From Cryobacterium sp. MP_M3 (GTDB taxonomy: Bacteria; Actinomycetota; Actinomycetes; Actinomycetales; Microbacteriaceae): 64,000 bases of DNA. Under the pieces are notes generated by a model. That model was given only the letters and a program-made list of their open reading frames with translations. It did not search any database and was not told the DNA's origin. The translations under genes and the position numbers were made by a program. The stretch spans positions 1-64,000 of the forward strand of contig NZ_JADOVI010000004.1 in NCBI RefSeq assembly GCF_015752155.1, written 5' to 3'. Below are positions 25,989 to 36,421 of the stretch, piece after piece (the stretch's first letter is position 1; each line of letters starts with the position of its first letter).

Positions 25989-28475
25989 ATGACAATCAAG
26001 ACATCCACCGGGCTGGTCGCCCTCATCGCGCTCGGCCTCGTCGGCGGGATTGCGGCGGCCGCGATCGTCCCCACTGTCGCCGGGCCACAGGCGAACGGAA
26101 CGGCGATCACGCCGGTGGGCCAGCGGGTCACACCGGAGGGGCGCCAGACCAGCCTGGGCGATCTCCCCCTCAACTCCGCTCTCTCGCCCGACGGGAAGAC
26201 GCTGCTCGTCACCAATAACGGGCAGGGCACGCAATCGCTGCAGGTCGTGGATGTGGCGGCCGGCACTGTCGCGCAGACCATTCCGTATTCCACCCCGGAA
26301 TCCCTCTACATGGGGCTCGCCTGGAGCCGTGACGGCACGAAGGCCTTCGCCAGCGCCGCAGCCAACTCCAAGATCCGCACCTACTCGTATGCCGACGGTG
26401 TCCTCACGGAGGGCGCCTCCCTTCCGCTGCCCACCACCGCGCCCGACGGCACCGCCCTCAATCTCTTCCCGGCCGGCCTGGCACTGACCCCCGACGGCGC
26501 ACACCTGGTCGTCGCCGACCAGCTCGCCGACGCGGTCTCCGTGATCGATCTCGGCACCGGCGCCGTCACGACAACCCCGGTCGGGCACCGTCCGCTCTGG
26601 GTGACGGTGGCCACGGACGGACTCACCGCGTATGTGACCAACCAGGGGGCCGCAACCGTGTCGGTGGTCAGCCTCGCCGGCGGCGTACCGGCCACAACGG
26701 GCACTCTGGAGACCGGGCTGCACCCGAACAAGTCGGTGCTGGCCCCGGATGCCGGCCACCTCTACGTGGCCGACGGGGACGCCGACACCGTCTCCGTCAT
26801 CGACCTCGCCGCCGGCACCACGTCAGCGATCAGCGTGGCGCCCACGGCGGACTCACCGATCGGATCGAATCCCACCGGGCTGGCCCTCAACGCCGACGGA
26901 TCGAAGCTCTTCGTGAGCAACTCCGGCAGCAACGACGTGGCGGTCGTCGATCTCGGCACGCAAACCGTCGACGGGGTCGTTCCCGTGGGGTGGTATCCCA
27001 CCTCCCTGTCCTTCGCCGACGGCCGGCTGCACACCACGAACGCCAAGGGGCTGGGCGCCGGACCCAACGCCGGTTCCGGGCATCCTGACCCCGAGTCGGG
27101 TGCGGAGACGGCCGAGGACCAGTACAGCGGCTCGATGATCACCGGCACGCTGAGCAGTTTCGAGGTTCCCGCGGCCGGGGACCTGAAGCGGGCGACCCGG
27201 CAGGTCGCCAGCAACAACCGGTCCGCGGAGGCGGAGGGCGAGGTGATCCCCCGCAAGCCCGGCCAGGACAGCCCGATCAAGCATGTGATCTACGTCGTGA
27301 AAGAGAACCGCACCTACGACCAGGTGCTCGGCACCCTCGACCGGGGCGACGGGGACCCGGCCTTGAACCTCTTCGGCGATGAGTCGGCTCCGAACGTGCG
27401 CGCACTCTCGAAGCAATTCACCACCATCGACAATTTCTACGCCGATGCCGAGGTCAGTGCGAACGGCTGGAACTGGGTGGCCTCGGCGAACTCCAACCCG
27501 TACGCGGAGCAGATGTGGCCGGCCAACTATTCCGGCCGGAAGGCCCCGTACCCGAACGAGAACGCCGACCCCGAGATCGCGGCACAGGAACCCGACAACA
27601 CGTATGTCTGGCAGCGCCTCGCCCAGGCCGGCGTCAGTTTCCGCAACTACGGCTTCTTCGTCGGCCTGGCCGGAGGGCAGGCCACCGCCCAGGACCCGGT
27701 GCTCGACGCCCAGACCGACCACGACTACCGGGGCTACGACCTCTCCTGCCCCGATTCCGCGGGCACCTTCGCACCGCTGAAGGCGGACTGCGGGTCACCC
27801 CGGATCGACGAATGGTCCAGGGACTTCGCCGCCAATGTCGCTGCCGACACCGTGCCGACGGTGCAGTTCGTCCGGCTGCCCAACGACCACACCCAAGCCA
27901 CCCGGGCGGGCAAACCGACCCCGAAGGCCTACGTGGCCGACAACGATTTCGCCCTGGGCCAGCTGGTCGACACCGTTTCGCACTCCCGGATCTGGGGTGA
28001 CACCGCCATCTTCGTCACCGAGGACGACGCCCAGAACGGACCTGACCACGTCGACGCCCACCGCACGGTCGCCCTGGCGATCAGCCCGTACACGCAGACC
28101 GGAAAGGTGGATTCCACGTTCTACAGCACCGCCTCGATGGTGCACACCATCGGACTGCTCGCGGGCATCCAGCCGATGACCCAGTTCGACGCGTTCGCGA
28201 CGCCGATGAGCGCGTCGTTCACCTCGACCGCCGACGACAACCCGTATTCGGCGATCAGGCCCAGCTACGACATGACCACGATCAACGGCGCGAACGCACC
28301 GCTGGCCGGAGCGGTCGAAGGACAGAACACGGACACCGAGGACAAGATCGACGAGCAGCTGTACAACCGGGCCATCTGGAAGTCGGTGCGCGGGTCCGGT
28401 TCGGTGATGCCCGCACCGAAGCACGACATCATCGGGTCCGGAGCGGCAGCCGGAACGGACGACGACGACAACTGA
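25989..28475 (+). CDS. Secreted YVTN beta-propeller plus phosphoesterase protein
   Basis: An 828-residue protein with an N-terminal signal segment (about 5-28). Seven-bladed YVTN-type repeats follow (about 55-370, repeats such as SPDGKTLLVTN and YVADGDADTVSVIDL). A PF04185-like phosphoesterase domain then begins at HVIYVVKENRTYDQVLG. The metal-site motifs ENRTYDQ and FVTEDDAQNGPDHVDAHR fit the alkaline-phosphatase-like fold shared with acid phosphatases and phospholipases C. It probably acts outside the cell on phosphate esters. ATG 25989 is preceded by GGGGA. It has its own terminator. Confidence 0.8.
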   Translation: MTIKTSTGLVALIALGLVGGIAAAAIVPTVAGPQANGTAITPVGQRVTPEGRQTSLGDLPLNSALSPDGKTLLVTNNGQGTQSLQVVDVAAGTVAQTIPYSTPESLYMGLAWSRDGTKAFASAAANSKIRTYSYADGVLTEGASLPLPTTAPDGTALNLFPAGLALTPDGAHLVVADQLADAVSVIDLGTGAVTTTPVGHRPLWVTVATDGLTAYVTNQGAATVSVVSLAGGVPATTGTLETGLHPNKSVLAPDAGHLYVADGDADTVSVIDLAAGTTSAISVAPTADSPIGSNPTGLALNADGSKLFVSNSGSNDVAVVDLGTQTVDGVVPVGWYPTSLSFADGRLHTTNAKGLGAGPNAGSGHPDPESGAETAEDQYSGSMITGTLSSFEVPAAGDLKRATRQVASNNRSAEAEGEVIPRKPGQDSPIKHVIYVVKENRTYDQVLGTLDRGDGDPALNLFGDESAPNVRALSKQFTTIDNFYADAEVSANGWNWVASANSNPYAEQMWPANYSGRKAPYPNENADPEIAAQEPDNTYVWQRLAQAGVSFRNYGFFVGLAGGQATAQDPVLDAQTDHDYRGYDLSCPDSAGTFAPLKADCGSPRIDEWSRDFAANVAADTVPTVQFVRLPNDHTQATRAGKPTPKAYVADNDFALGQLVDTVSHSRIWGDTAIFVTEDDAQNGPDHVDAHRTVALAISPYTQTGKVDSTFYSTASMVHTIGLLAGIQPMTQFDAFATPMSASFTSTADDNPYSAIRPSYDMTTINGANAPLAGAVEGQNTDTEDKIDEQLYNRAIWKSVRGSGSVMPAPKHDIIGSGAAAGTDDDDN

Positions 28476-28486
28476 TCGAAGCAGAG

Positions 28487-28518
28487 AAAGGCCCGGGTCC
28501 CTGGGGATCCGGGCCTTT
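28487..28518 (+). terminator. Terminator after the phosphoesterase gene
   Basis: AAAGGCCCGG and CCGGGCCTTT form a 10-bp stem with a 12-nt loop, flanked by A and T runs, so it can act in both directions. It also lies just beyond the 3' end of the tmRNA gene that is read from the right. Confidence 0.75.
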
Positions 28519-28576
28519 CCCGGTCGACCCGTGGGCCGACGTTCTCGGTGAGTCAACAGCGTGCGATAGCGACCGA

Positions 28577-28951
28577 TGGTGGAGATGCGGGGAATTGAAC
28601 CCCGGTCCACTGCTGTGGTCATATGCCTTCTACGGGTGTATCCAGTGAAATCGTTCTACTCGGCTCCGGAATTTGACACTGTCATCTAATCCGACGAGCC
28701 CAGCCCTCGTTCAAGTCCCCCTACACCCCGCGGCTCAGAGTAGGAGCAAGCTCTCTAAATGACGTCAGGATCCGGGTAGAGAGCATTCCCGGTCTGGCGG
28801 ACTTCTTAGTGCGCTCGCTTAGGCAGCGAGGGCGAAGTCAGTGCGGTTTGAATTGGCACTTATTGTTTTGCAGAGATCGTTTACGAGATAACCCTGCATC
28901 CTCGACCCGCTTCTCATAATTGCGCAGGCAATGTCGAAACCGATCATCCCC
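28577..28951 (-). ncRNA. ssrA: Transfer-messenger RNA (tmRNA)
   Basis: Minus-strand gene of about 375 nt. The ends pair as an alanyl acceptor stem (GGGGATG with CATCTCC), the T arm contains GGTTCAATTCC, and CCA is encoded (28577-28579). The tag frame at 28819-28857 (minus) reads ANSNRTDFALAA followed by TAA; it ends in the ALAA degron. tmRNA rescues stalled ribosomes and tags the product for proteolysis. The partner gene smpB lies just upstream. Confidence 0.95.
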
Positions 28952-29116
28952 CTATGCACTCACTGCCGGCGCGCGGCAGGGCCGTCGCGGCATTCGAGTG
29001 GGTCACTATCACACGCTGTTGAGTTTCCAAGGGTGCGCGAGCCGTTCCGTAGAACACCCCGTGCAGCCTTTAACTCTACAACAGAAACGCTCCCCCGTCG
29101 AGACCCGGAGCGCGCC

Positions 29117-29593
29117 CTAGTCGCCCAGGTTCTTCCTCGCCGAGATCGCCCGGTCGGACTCGCGCTTGTCCTGGCGTTCCCGCAGGGTCTGGCGCTTGTC
29201 GTATTCCTTCTTGCCCTTGGCGACCGCGATCTCCACCTTGGCGTTGCCGTTGCTGAAGTAGATCCGAAGCGGCACGAGGGTGTAGCCACCCTCTTTGGTC
29301 TTGTGGCTGATCTTGATGATCTCCTGCTTGTGCAGGAGAAGTTTGCGCTTGCGCCGCGGCGGGTGGTTGGTCCAGGTGCCCGCCTTGTATTCCTGGATGT
29401 GCACGGCATCCAGCCAGACCTCGCCGGACTCGATGAACGCATAGCCGTCGACGAGGGAGGCGCGACCGGCCCGGAGCGATTTGACCTCGGTGCCGCTGAG
29501 CACCATCCCGGCCTCGTAGGTCTCTTCGATGAGGTAGTCGTGGCGTGCCTTGCGATTGGTCGACACGACCTTCTCGCCTTGTTCCCTGGGCAC
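29117..29593 (-). CDS. smpB: SsrA-binding protein
   Basis: The 158-residue protein shows the whole SmpB family pattern: [20 protein letters not shown] at the N-terminus, [16 protein letters not shown] in the middle and a basic tail rich in K and R that enters the mRNA channel. It binds tmRNA and delivers it to the stalled ribosome. The gene lies between ftsX and ssrA, the usual actinobacterial order. Starting at 29593 gives a normal length. Confidence 0.95.
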   Translation of the reverse strand: MPREQGEKVVSTNRKARHDYLIEETYEAGMVLSGTEVKSLRAGRASLVDGYAFIESGEVWLDAVHIQEYKAGTWTNHPPRRKRKLLLHKQEIIKISHKTKEGGYTLVPLRIYFSNGNAKVEIAVAKGKKEYDKRQTLRERQDKRESDRAISARKNLGD

Positions 29594-29674
29594 GGCTTAC
29601 TCCTCAACAATGGTGGGTGTGGCTGCCCGGTGGCAGCCAGCCCACCAGTCTAGCCTGCGGGTGAGACTACCGGG

Positions 29675-30589
29675 TCACACCTTGAGATAGCGGGTGATCG
29701 CGAAGTTCGCCGAGAAGGCCGCGAGCACCGCGCCGACCACGAGCAGGATGGGCACCACGACGAGGGCGTCCTGCATCCCGACCAGCGAGAACCCCTTGAG
29801 CCTCTCGCCGAGGTAGCCCTGCACGAACCAGTTCACCAGGGCCACGATCGCCCCGCCGGCCAGCAGGGAGCCGAGCAGTGCCGCGAAGACACCCTCGAGG
29901 ATGAACGGGGTTTGAATGAACCGGTTCGACGCACCGACGAGCCGCATGATCCCCAGTTCCCGGCGTCTCGAGAACGCGGAGAGCCGGATCGTGGTGGCGA
30001 TCAGCAGCGCGGCCGCCACCAGCATCAGGGCCGCGATTCCGATGGCCGTGTAGCTGGCCACGTTGAGCACCGAGAAGATCTGATCGAGGTACTTGCGCTG
30101 GTCGGCGACGTTCTCGACCCCCGGGATGCCCGACAGGCTCTCCACGAGCACGTCGGATTGCGACGGGTCCTTCAGGTTGACCCAGAAGGTCTGGTTGAGC
30201 TGATCGGGCGTCACGTAGTCGGCCACCGGGTTGCCGGCGAACTGCTTCTTGAAGTTCTCGAAGGCCTGGTCGTGCGTCTCGAAGTAGTACTTGTCGATGA
30301 ACGGTGCGAGCGTGGGCGACTCGAGCTGGGCCTTGACCGCATCGATCTGATCTGCGGACGCCTCGCCGGCCGTGCAGGTCTCGCCCGGGGAGATGGCGGT
30401 GCACATGTAGATCCCGACCTGGGCGCGGTCGTACCAGAAGTTCTTCATCTGGCCGATCTGCATCTGCATCAGGATGGCGGCCCCGACGAAGGTCAGGGAG
30501 ATGAAGGTCACGAGCACGACCGACACCACCATGGAGGCGTTGCGGCGCAGGCCGTTGGCGGCTTCGGAGAGCACAAGTCCGAGTCTCAT
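29675..30589 (-). CDS. ftsX: Cell division ABC permease FtsX
   Basis: The 304-residue protein has four membrane segments (about 20-45, 170-200, 225-250 and 268-293). A large extracytoplasmic loop between the first two carries two cysteines ([16 protein letters not shown]). This is the FtsX plan; the loop regulates peptidoglycan hydrolases such as RipC at the division site. It overlaps ftsE by 4 nt (ATGA), as expected for subunits of one complex. Confidence 0.95.
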   Translation of the reverse strand: MRLGLVLSEAANGLRRNASMVVSVVLVTFISLTFVGAAILMQMQIGQMKNFWYDRAQVGIYMCTAISPGETCTAGEASADQIDAVKAQLESPTLAPFIDKYYFETHDQAFENFKKQFAGNPVADYVTPDQLNQTFWVNLKDPSQSDVLVESLSGIPGVENVADQRKYLDQIFSVLNVASYTAIGIAALMLVAAALLIATTIRLSAFSRRRELGIMRLVGASNRFIQTPFILEGVFAALLGSLLAGGAIVALVNWFVQGYLGERLKGFSLVGMQDALVVVPILLVVGAVLAAFSANFAITRYLKV

Positions 30590-31740
30590 CGGGTGGGCCC
30601 TACATTCTGTTCGCCGGACGGGTCCGTTTTCTCGCCGGGCGCGCGCAGGCCGAGTTTCTCGGCGAGCGTCAGCTGCTCGGGCACGTCGTGCTGGGTGACC
30701 GGCAGCGCCGGCCGTGCCATCGGGCGGCCTGGGTCGGCGGCCTGGGTCGGTTCCGGCTCCGGTTCGACGTGCGGAAGGGGCATGCCCGTGTCGGCGGCGA
30801 TGGCGGCGGCCTGCGCGCGCCCCGCCCTGGTCGGAGCGGGTTCATGCCGCACTGCGGGTGCGGGTGCGGGCGCGGCGACGGGTTCGGCCGCCGGCGGGAA
30901 GGTGAGCGGCTCGGAAGGCGTCGGCGCGAAGGCCGAGGCGAGCCGTGGCGCCGCGGCGGGAGCCTGGGTGGCAGGGATGGGGGCCGCTGGAGCCGGGGCC
31001 GCCTGGGCGCTCGCGCGCCGGTGGGTTCCGGCGCCTTCGGTGATGGTCGGGATCGCCGCGGTGGCGTAGCCGCCCTGGCGCTCGTCACGCACGATCTTGC
31101 CGCTGGCGAGTTCGATCACGCGGCGTTGCATCTGGTCGACGATGCCGGCCTCATGGGTCGCCATGATCACGGTCGTCCCACCGGCGTTGATCCGTTCGAG
31201 CAGGGCCATGATCCCGGCGCTCGTGGTGGGGTCGAGGTTTCCGGTGGGCTCGTCAGCGAGCAGCACCTGCGGCTTGTTCACGATCGCGCGGGCGATGGCC
31301 ACGCGCTGCTGCTCACCGCCGGAGAGTTCATGCGGGAACCGCTGGGCCTTCTCGGCCAGACCCACCATCTTCAGCGTGTCCGGAACCGCTTCCTGGATGA
31401 ATCCTCGGGACTTGCCGATCACCTGGAGGCTGAACGCGACGTTGTCGAAGACCGTCTTGTTCGGCAGGAGGCGGAAGTCCTGGAAGACGACGCCGAGATT
31501 GCGCCGGAAATACGGCACCTTGCGGTTGGAGATCGACCGGAGATCCTGGCCGAGCACGTGGATGCTGCCGCTGGTCGGTCGGTCTTCCTTCAGGACCAGG
31601 CGCAGGCAGGTCGACTTGCCCGAGCCGGACGCACCGACGAGGAAGACGAACTCGCCGCGCAGCACTTCGACGTCGATATCGTCCAAAGCGGGTCGGTTCG
31701 TTCCCGGATACTTCTTGGTGATGTGGTCAAAACGGATCAT
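30586..31740 (-). CDS. ftsE: Cell division ATPase FtsE with long C-terminal extension
   Basis: The 384-residue protein has a complete ABC ATPase in the first 225 residues: Walker [10 protein letters not shown] at 36-44, signature LSGGEQQR near 139-146 and Walker B VLLADEP near 158-164. Typical FtsE has about 230 residues. Here about 155 extra residues, rich in Ala and Pro with several Arg, form a disordered tail ending in a Glu/Lys-containing segment ([17 protein letters not shown]). The reading frame is open and GC3-rich throughout, so the tail is real. Together with FtsX it controls cell-wall hydrolysis at the septum. Confidence 0.95.
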   Translation of the reverse strand: MIRFDHITKKYPGTNRPALDDIDVEVLRGEFVFLVGASGSGKSTCLRLVLKEDRPTSGSIHVLGQDLRSISNRKVPYFRRNLGVVFQDFRLLPNKTVFDNVAFSLQVIGKSRGFIQEAVPDTLKMVGLAEKAQRFPHELSGGEQQRVAIARAIVNKPQVLLADEPTGNLDPTTSAGIMALLERINAGGTTVIMATHEAGIVDQMQRRVIELASGKIVRDERQGGYATAAIPTITEGAGTHRRASAQAAPAPAAPIPATQAPAAAPRLASAFAPTPSEPLTFPPAAEPVAAPAPAPAVRHEPAPTRAGRAQAAAIAADTGMPLPHVEPEPEPTQAADPGRPMARPALPVTQHDVPEQLTLAEKLGLRAPGEKTDPSGEQNVGPTR

Positions 31741-31817
31741 GGCCCCTTGAGCCTAAGCAGGCATCCGGGTTTTTCCTACTGCGACATACCGAACCACAGA
31801 CTCGGTCCGAAAGCGGT

Positions 31818-32930
31818 TCAGTCCTTCGGCGCCTGTTTGCGCCAGCGGATGCCCGCGGCGATGAACGGATCGAGGTCGCCGTCGAACACCTGGCTCGGGT
31901 TGTTCGTCTCGTAGTTGGTGCGGAGGTCCTTGACCATCTGGTACGGCGCGAGCACGTAGCTGCGCATCTGGTCGCCCCAGCTCGCGGTGATGACGCCGGC
32001 CAGTTCCTTCTTGGTCGCGGCCTCCTGTTCGCGCTGCAGGAGCAGCAGCCGGGACTGCAGCACGCGCAGGGCGGCGGCGCGGTTCTGGATCTGGCTCTTC
32101 TCGTTCTGGCAGCTCACGACGGTGCCGGTCGGAAGGTGGGTGATCCGCACGGCGGAGTCGGTCGTGTTCACCGACTGCCCGCCGGGGCCGCTGGAACGGA
32201 ACACGTCAACCCGGATGTCGGTGTCGGGGATCTCGATCGATTCGGTCTGCTCGATCAGGGGCACGACCTCGACCGCGGCGAAGGAGGTCTGGCGCTTGCC
32301 TGCCGAGTTGAACGGGCTCATCCGCACCAGCCGGTGCGTGCCGGCCTCCACGCTGAGGGTGCCGAAGGCGTAAGGGGAATCGACCTGGAAGGTCGCGGAC
32401 TTGATGCCGGCCTCCTCGGCGTAGCCGACGTCGAGCACCTGCACGGGGTAGTTGTGCTGCTCGGCCCAGCGCAGGTACATCCGCAGCAGCATCTCGGCGA
32501 AGTCGGCCGCGTCGACGCCGCCGGCGCCGGAGCGGATGGTGACCACCGCGGGGCGCTCATCGAATTCGCCGTTGAGCAGAGTGTGCACCTCGAGGTCGCC
32601 GAGCACCTTCTTCAGGCTCGCGAGCTCGGCAGTCGCTTCCTGGGCGGACTCCTCATCACCCTGGCCCTCATTGGCCATCTCGACGAGGACTTCGAGGTCG
32701 TCGAGGCGGCGTTCGATGCTCTCGATGCGAGCCAGTTCCGACTGGCGGTGGCTGAGCGCACTGGTGACCTTCTGGGCGTGCTCGGAGTCGTCCCACAGGT
32801 CGGGGGCTCCGGCCTGGTCGTTCAGGTCGGCGATGTCGGTGCGCAGTTGGTCGATGTCGATCACCGCCCGAATGTCGCCAAAGGTGGCCCGCAGTGCGGC
32901 GATCTGCTCCGAAAAGTCCAGCTCAATCAT
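31818..32930 (-). CDS. prfB: Peptide chain release factor 2
   Basis: A 370-residue class-I release factor with the RF2 anticodon-like tripeptide SPF ([12 protein letters not shown]) and the catalytic GGQ ([16 protein letters not shown]). It reads UGA and UAA stops. The ATG at 32930 (MIELDFSEQ) gives the family length; the open frame further upstream overlaps the divergent transporter and is not conserved. No internal UGA frameshift site is present, as the frame is continuous. It is followed by ftsE, the common actinobacterial order. Confidence 0.95.
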   Translation of the reverse strand: MIELDFSEQIAALRATFGDIRAVIDIDQLRTDIADLNDQAGAPDLWDDSEHAQKVTSALSHRQSELARIESIERRLDDLEVLVEMANEGQGDEESAQEATAELASLKKVLGDLEVHTLLNGEFDERPAVVTIRSGAGGVDAADFAEMLLRMYLRWAEQHNYPVQVLDVGYAEEAGIKSATFQVDSPYAFGTLSVEAGTHRLVRMSPFNSAGKRQTSFAAVEVVPLIEQTESIEIPDTDIRVDVFRSSGPGGQSVNTTDSAVRITHLPTGTVVSCQNEKSQIQNRAAALRVLQSRLLLLQREQEAATKKELAGVITASWGDQMRSYVLAPYQMVKDLRTNYETNNPSQVFDGDLDPFIAAGIRWRKQAPKD

Positions 32931-33002
32931 GTCGGACCCCAGCCTACCGGGCGGTTCCGTGCAGACCATGGCCGTGCGGCGCTGAAGTAGCATCGAGGAG
33001 CC

Positions 33003-34283
33003 ATGAGTAACGCCGAACGCTCCTTCAGCCTGCGCTCCGTTGCCCTCGCCGCATTCCTGCCGACGCTTCTCTTCTCGATCGGAGAGGGGGCGATCATCCC
33101 GCTCATCCCCATCGTCGCCAACAACCTCGGGGCATCCCTCGCCGTGGCCGGTCTCATCGCGGCCATGATCATGGTCGGCGAACTGATCGGCGACATTCCC
33201 AGCGGCTGGGTGGTCTCCCGGATCGGCGAGCGCAACGCGATGATCTGGGCCGCGATGCTCTCGATCATCGCCGTGTTGATCTGCATCGCCGCGCCGAACC
33301 CGTTCGTGCTGGGGCTGGGCATCTTCCTGGTCGGGCTCGCGACGGCCGTGTTCGCCCTGGCCCGCCACGCGTTCATGACCACGTATGTCCCGCTCGCCTA
33401 CCGGGCGCGGGCCCTGTCCACCCTCGGCGGCATCTTCCGGGCCGGCTGGTTCATCGGCCCGTTCATCGCCACCGCACTGATCCGGCTGACGGGCAGCACC
33501 CAGTCGGTGTTCTGGGTCTTCGTGGTCTGCTGCCTCGGCGCGGCGGCCATGCTGCTGCTGCTGCGCGACCCGTCGAGCACCTTCGGCACGCCCGAGCCGG
33601 TCGCCGCCGCCGACGGCACGACGCGCAGCGCGGGCGAGGAACTGGCAGCGGAGGAATCCGAGGGCCTCTTCCGCACCATCTGGAGCTACCGGGCCGTGCT
33701 CGGCAAGCTCGGCACCGGGGCGGGCCTGATCGGCGCCATGCGCGCCACCCGCACGGTGCTCCTCCCGCTCTGGGCGGTGAGCATCGGCATCAACGAACCC
33801 GACATCGCGCTGATCATCGGCATCGCCGGCGGCATCGACTTCGCTCTCTTCTACGCCAGCGGGCAGATCATGGACCGGTTCGGACGGCTCTGGACGGCGC
33901 TGCCGTCGATGGTCGGGCTCGGGGCCGGGCACCTCGTGCTCGCGTTCACCCACGACCTGCCGAGCAACGTGGAGTGGTTCATCGCCGTGGCGATGTTCCT
34001 CTCCCTGGCCAACGGGATCGGCAGCGGCCTCCTGATGACCCTCGGGGCGGACCTCGCCCCCGAGAACAACCCAGCGCCCTTCCTCGGCGCCTGGCGGTTC
34101 ACCGCCGACCTCGGCGGCGCGGCCGCTCCCTTGGCGGTGTCAGGCCTGACCGCACTGGTCTCGTTGTCCCTGGCCAGCGGCGTGATGGGGGTCTTCGGCC
34201 TGTTCGGGGCGGTGCTGCTCGGGCGCTACATCCCGCGCTACGCGCCCCGGCGCCCACGCCCGGGGCCACGCCCAGGGTCGTAG
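33003..34283 (+). CDS. MFS transporter
   Basis: A 426-residue protein with twelve hydrophobic segments. The MFS loop 2-3 motif appears as [20 protein letters not shown] hydrophilic loop in the middle (about 195-225) separates the two halves. It most resembles drug or small-molecule efflux proteins; substrate unknown. It is divergent from prfB with 72 nt between. Confidence 0.8.
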   Translation: MSNAERSFSLRSVALAAFLPTLLFSIGEGAIIPLIPIVANNLGASLAVAGLIAAMIMVGELIGDIPSGWVVSRIGERNAMIWAAMLSIIAVLICIAAPNPFVLGLGIFLVGLATAVFALARHAFMTTYVPLAYRARALSTLGGIFRAGWFIGPFIATALIRLTGSTQSVFWVFVVCCLGAAAMLLLLRDPSSTFGTPEPVAAADGTTRSAGEELAAEESEGLFRTIWSYRAVLGKLGTGAGLIGAMRATRTVLLPLWAVSIGINEPDIALIIGIAGGIDFALFYASGQIMDRFGRLWTALPSMVGLGAGHLVLAFTHDLPSNVEWFIAVAMFLSLANGIGSGLLMTLGADLAPENNPAPFLGAWRFTADLGGAAAPLAVSGLTALVSLSLASGVMGVFGLFGAVLLGRYIPRYAPRRPRPGPRPGS

Positions 34284-34323
34284 AGCAGGAATGCCGGCCG
34301 TGCCGATGGCGTTGAATAGTGAC

Positions 34324-34767
34324 ATGCCACTGCACGGAGAATACGAACCGAGCCCGCAGAAATGGGTGCGCGACCAGGTCGAGCTGTACGAGAGCTCCGG
34401 CGGAACCCAGGGCACCACGATGCGCGGGATGCCCGTGATCGTGCTGACCACGGTCGGCGCGAAGTCGGGCAAGCTGCGCAAGGCCCCGCTGATGCGGGTC
34501 GAGCACGAGGGCCGGTATGCCGCGATCGCGTCGCTCGGCGGCAGCCCGAAGAACCCGGTCTGGCACGCGAACGTGGTCGCGCATCCGCTGGTGGAGCTGC
34601 AGGACGGCCCGCGCAAGTGGGACATGGTCGCCCGCGAGGTGACCGGCGCCGAACGTGACGAATGGTGGGTGCGGGCGGTGGCCGCGTACCCCGACTACGC
34701 GGACTACCAGGTCAAGACCGACCGGGTGATCCCGGTCTTCGTGCTCGAACCCGTATCCGCGTCCTGA
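34324..34767 (+). CDS. Deazaflavin (F420)-dependent nitroreductase family protein
   Basis: About 147 residues from ATG 34324 (an in-frame ATG at 34291 is possible). The fold signature of the DUF385/Ddn family is clear: [28 protein letters not shown], then [24 protein letters not shown]. Members bind F420 and reduce or detoxify small molecules near the membrane. The stop overlaps the start of the pentapeptide-repeat gene (TGATG), so the two are co-translated. Confidence 0.8.
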   Translation: MPLHGEYEPSPQKWVRDQVELYESSGGTQGTTMRGMPVIVLTTVGAKSGKLRKAPLMRVEHEGRYAAIASLGGSPKNPVWHANVVAHPLVELQDGPRKWDMVAREVTGAERDEWWVRAVAAYPDYADYQVKTDRVIPVFVLEPVSAS

Positions 34768-35426
34768 TGAAGGCCCGCTCGGCGACCCGCGGTCCGCTCC
34801 TCGACCCGATCCGGCTCACCGGGCTGGATGCCGCCGACGGTTCCGCACTCAGGGCCGGCGGCAGCTACGACGCGCAGTCCTTCGACGGCTGCGATCTCTC
34901 CGGCCGTGACCTCACCGGCATCGGCTTCCTCGAGTGCGAGTTCCGCGGGGTGTCCCTCGACGACGCGACGCTGCGCGGCGCATCCGTGGCCGAGTGCGTG
35001 GTGAGCGAACTGCACGCCGCTGTGCTGAAGGCGCCACGGTCGGGCTGGCGCGACGTGCGGATCGAACGATCCAGGCTCGGCTCGGTCGAGCTCTACGAGT
35101 CAGAGCTGCGCAGCGTGCAGATCGACGGCTCCAAACTCGATTTCGTGAACCTGCGGAACTCGAAGCTGACCGATGTGCTGTTCTCCAACTGCATCATCGA
35201 GGAACTCGACCTCGGCAGCGTCGTCGCTCAGCGGGTCGAACTGCGCGGCTGCCGGATCGGCACGCTCGACCTGTCCGGCGCCACCCTCAAGCACGTCGAC
35301 CTGCGCGGGGCCGACTTCAGCGTCATCCGCGGCCTCGACGGCCTGCGCGGAGCGACCATCGACGACCAGCAGTTGAGCCTGCTCGCTCCCCTGCTGGCCG
35401 GTCACCTCGGCATCGTCGTCGAGTAG
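34767..35426 (+). CDS. Pentapeptide-repeat protein
   Basis: A 219-residue protein made largely of A(D/N)LxX-type pentapeptides (CDLSGRDLTGIGFLECEF, CRIGTLDLSGATLKHVDLRGADF), expected to form a right-handed quadrilateral beta-helix. Such proteins can mimic DNA and protect gyrase, but many have other roles. The start overlaps the previous stop. No membrane anchor is seen. Confidence 0.8.
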   Translation: MKARSATRGPLLDPIRLTGLDAADGSALRAGGSYDAQSFDGCDLSGRDLTGIGFLECEFRGVSLDDATLRGASVAECVVSELHAAVLKAPRSGWRDVRIERSRLGSVELYESELRSVQIDGSKLDFVNLRNSKLTDVLFSNCIIEELDLGSVVAQRVELRGCRIGTLDLSGATLKHVDLRGADFSVIRGLDGLRGATIDDQQLSLLAPLLAGHLGIVVE

Positions 35427-35451
35427 CCCGGTCGGGCCCGGCCCGCCGGCG

Positions 35452-36354
35452 TCAGGAGATGACGCCGGCCGTGATCTCCAGGTCGGATTTCGGGCGCTCA
35501 CGCTGGGTGGCGATCGCCGCCCCGGCCGCCACGCACACCACGAGGATCGCGATCTGCTGCTGCAGCAGGAACGTCTCGCCCAGCACCAGGGCGCCGAAGA
35601 GCGCGGCGATGACCGGGCCGAAGCTGGTGATGATCGCGTAGAGCCGGGGGGTGATCCGGCGCAGGATGAACGTGTCGAGCGTGTACGGGAACGCCGACGA
35701 GAGCACCCCGACCGCGAGGAGCAGCCCGAGGACATCCCAGTTCAGGCTGGAGTAGTCGACCGTGATCAGGGCGAACGGCACGAGCAGGGCCAGGCTGACC
35801 ACGCTCGCCACCGAGATGCCTTCCAGGCCGGGGAAGGTCACCGCCACCCGCCGGGTGAGCAGGATATAGGCCGCCCAGGCCGCCGCGGCAGCGAGGGCGA
35901 AGAGGATGCCGGGGAGGTTGAGCTCCCCGGTCGACCAGGTGAGCAGGAAGACCCCGGCGGCGGCCGCGCTCGCGCAGACGAAGTCGATCGGCCGACGCGA
36001 CGACGCCAGGGCCAGGGCGAACGGGCCGAGGAACTCGATCGTGGCTGCGACGCCGAGCCCGAGCAGGTCGACGGCCTCGTAGAAGGTCAGGTTCATGATC
36101 GCGAGCACGAGTCCGAGGGCCAGGGCCGGCCACAGCCTGCGCCAGGACAGGGTCGACAGCTTCGGACGGTAGAACGGCAAAACGGTGCAGGCCATCACGA
36201 GCTGCCGGGCCGCCACCACCACGGGTGAGCCGACGAGCGGTATCGCGAGCCCGGCGAGGGATGACCCGAAGTTGATGCTGACTTCGGTCGCGAGCTGGGC
36301 ACCCGCGCCGGTCAAACGGTCGCGCTGGGCGGTCACGGCTCTCCTCGTCCGCAC
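35452..36354 (-). CDS. EamA/DMT-family transporter
   Basis: A 300-residue protein with ten hydrophobic segments in two repeats, as in EamA (drug/metabolite) permeases of the RhtA type. The second half, with GPVIAALFGALVLGETFLLQQ, has the conserved EamA motif. Such proteins export amino acids or other metabolites. It converges on the pentapeptide gene and lies between that region and the pilus operon. Confidence 0.8.
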   Translation of the reverse strand: MRTRRAVTAQRDRLTGAGAQLATEVSINFGSSLAGLAIPLVGSPVVVAARQLVMACTVLPFYRPKLSTLSWRRLWPALALGLVLAIMNLTFYEAVDLLGLGVAATIEFLGPFALALASSRRPIDFVCASAAAAGVFLLTWSTGELNLPGILFALAAAAAWAAYILLTRRVAVTFPGLEGISVASVVSLALLVPFALITVDYSSLNWDVLGLLLAVGVLSSAFPYTLDTFILRRITPRLYAIITSFGPVIAALFGALVLGETFLLQQQIAILVVCVAAGAAIATQRERPKSDLEITAGVIS

Positions 36355-36421
36355 CCGCTCGGGCGCGCTTTCCGAGAGTACCGGGTCGCCGGTCTCGATC
36401 GGGCACCCGGGTGTGCGTCGC

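Noticed and set aside
28952-29116. A promoter for ssrA
   Set aside because: I looked for -35 and -10 boxes on the minus strand but found none with credible spacing.
31818-32930. Programmed frameshift in prfB
   Set aside because: The reading frame is continuous with no internal TGA near codon 25.
32931-33953. N-terminal extension of prfB
   Set aside because: It is antisense to the MFS transporter gene, has no RF2 similarity, and the ATG at 32930 gives the normal length.
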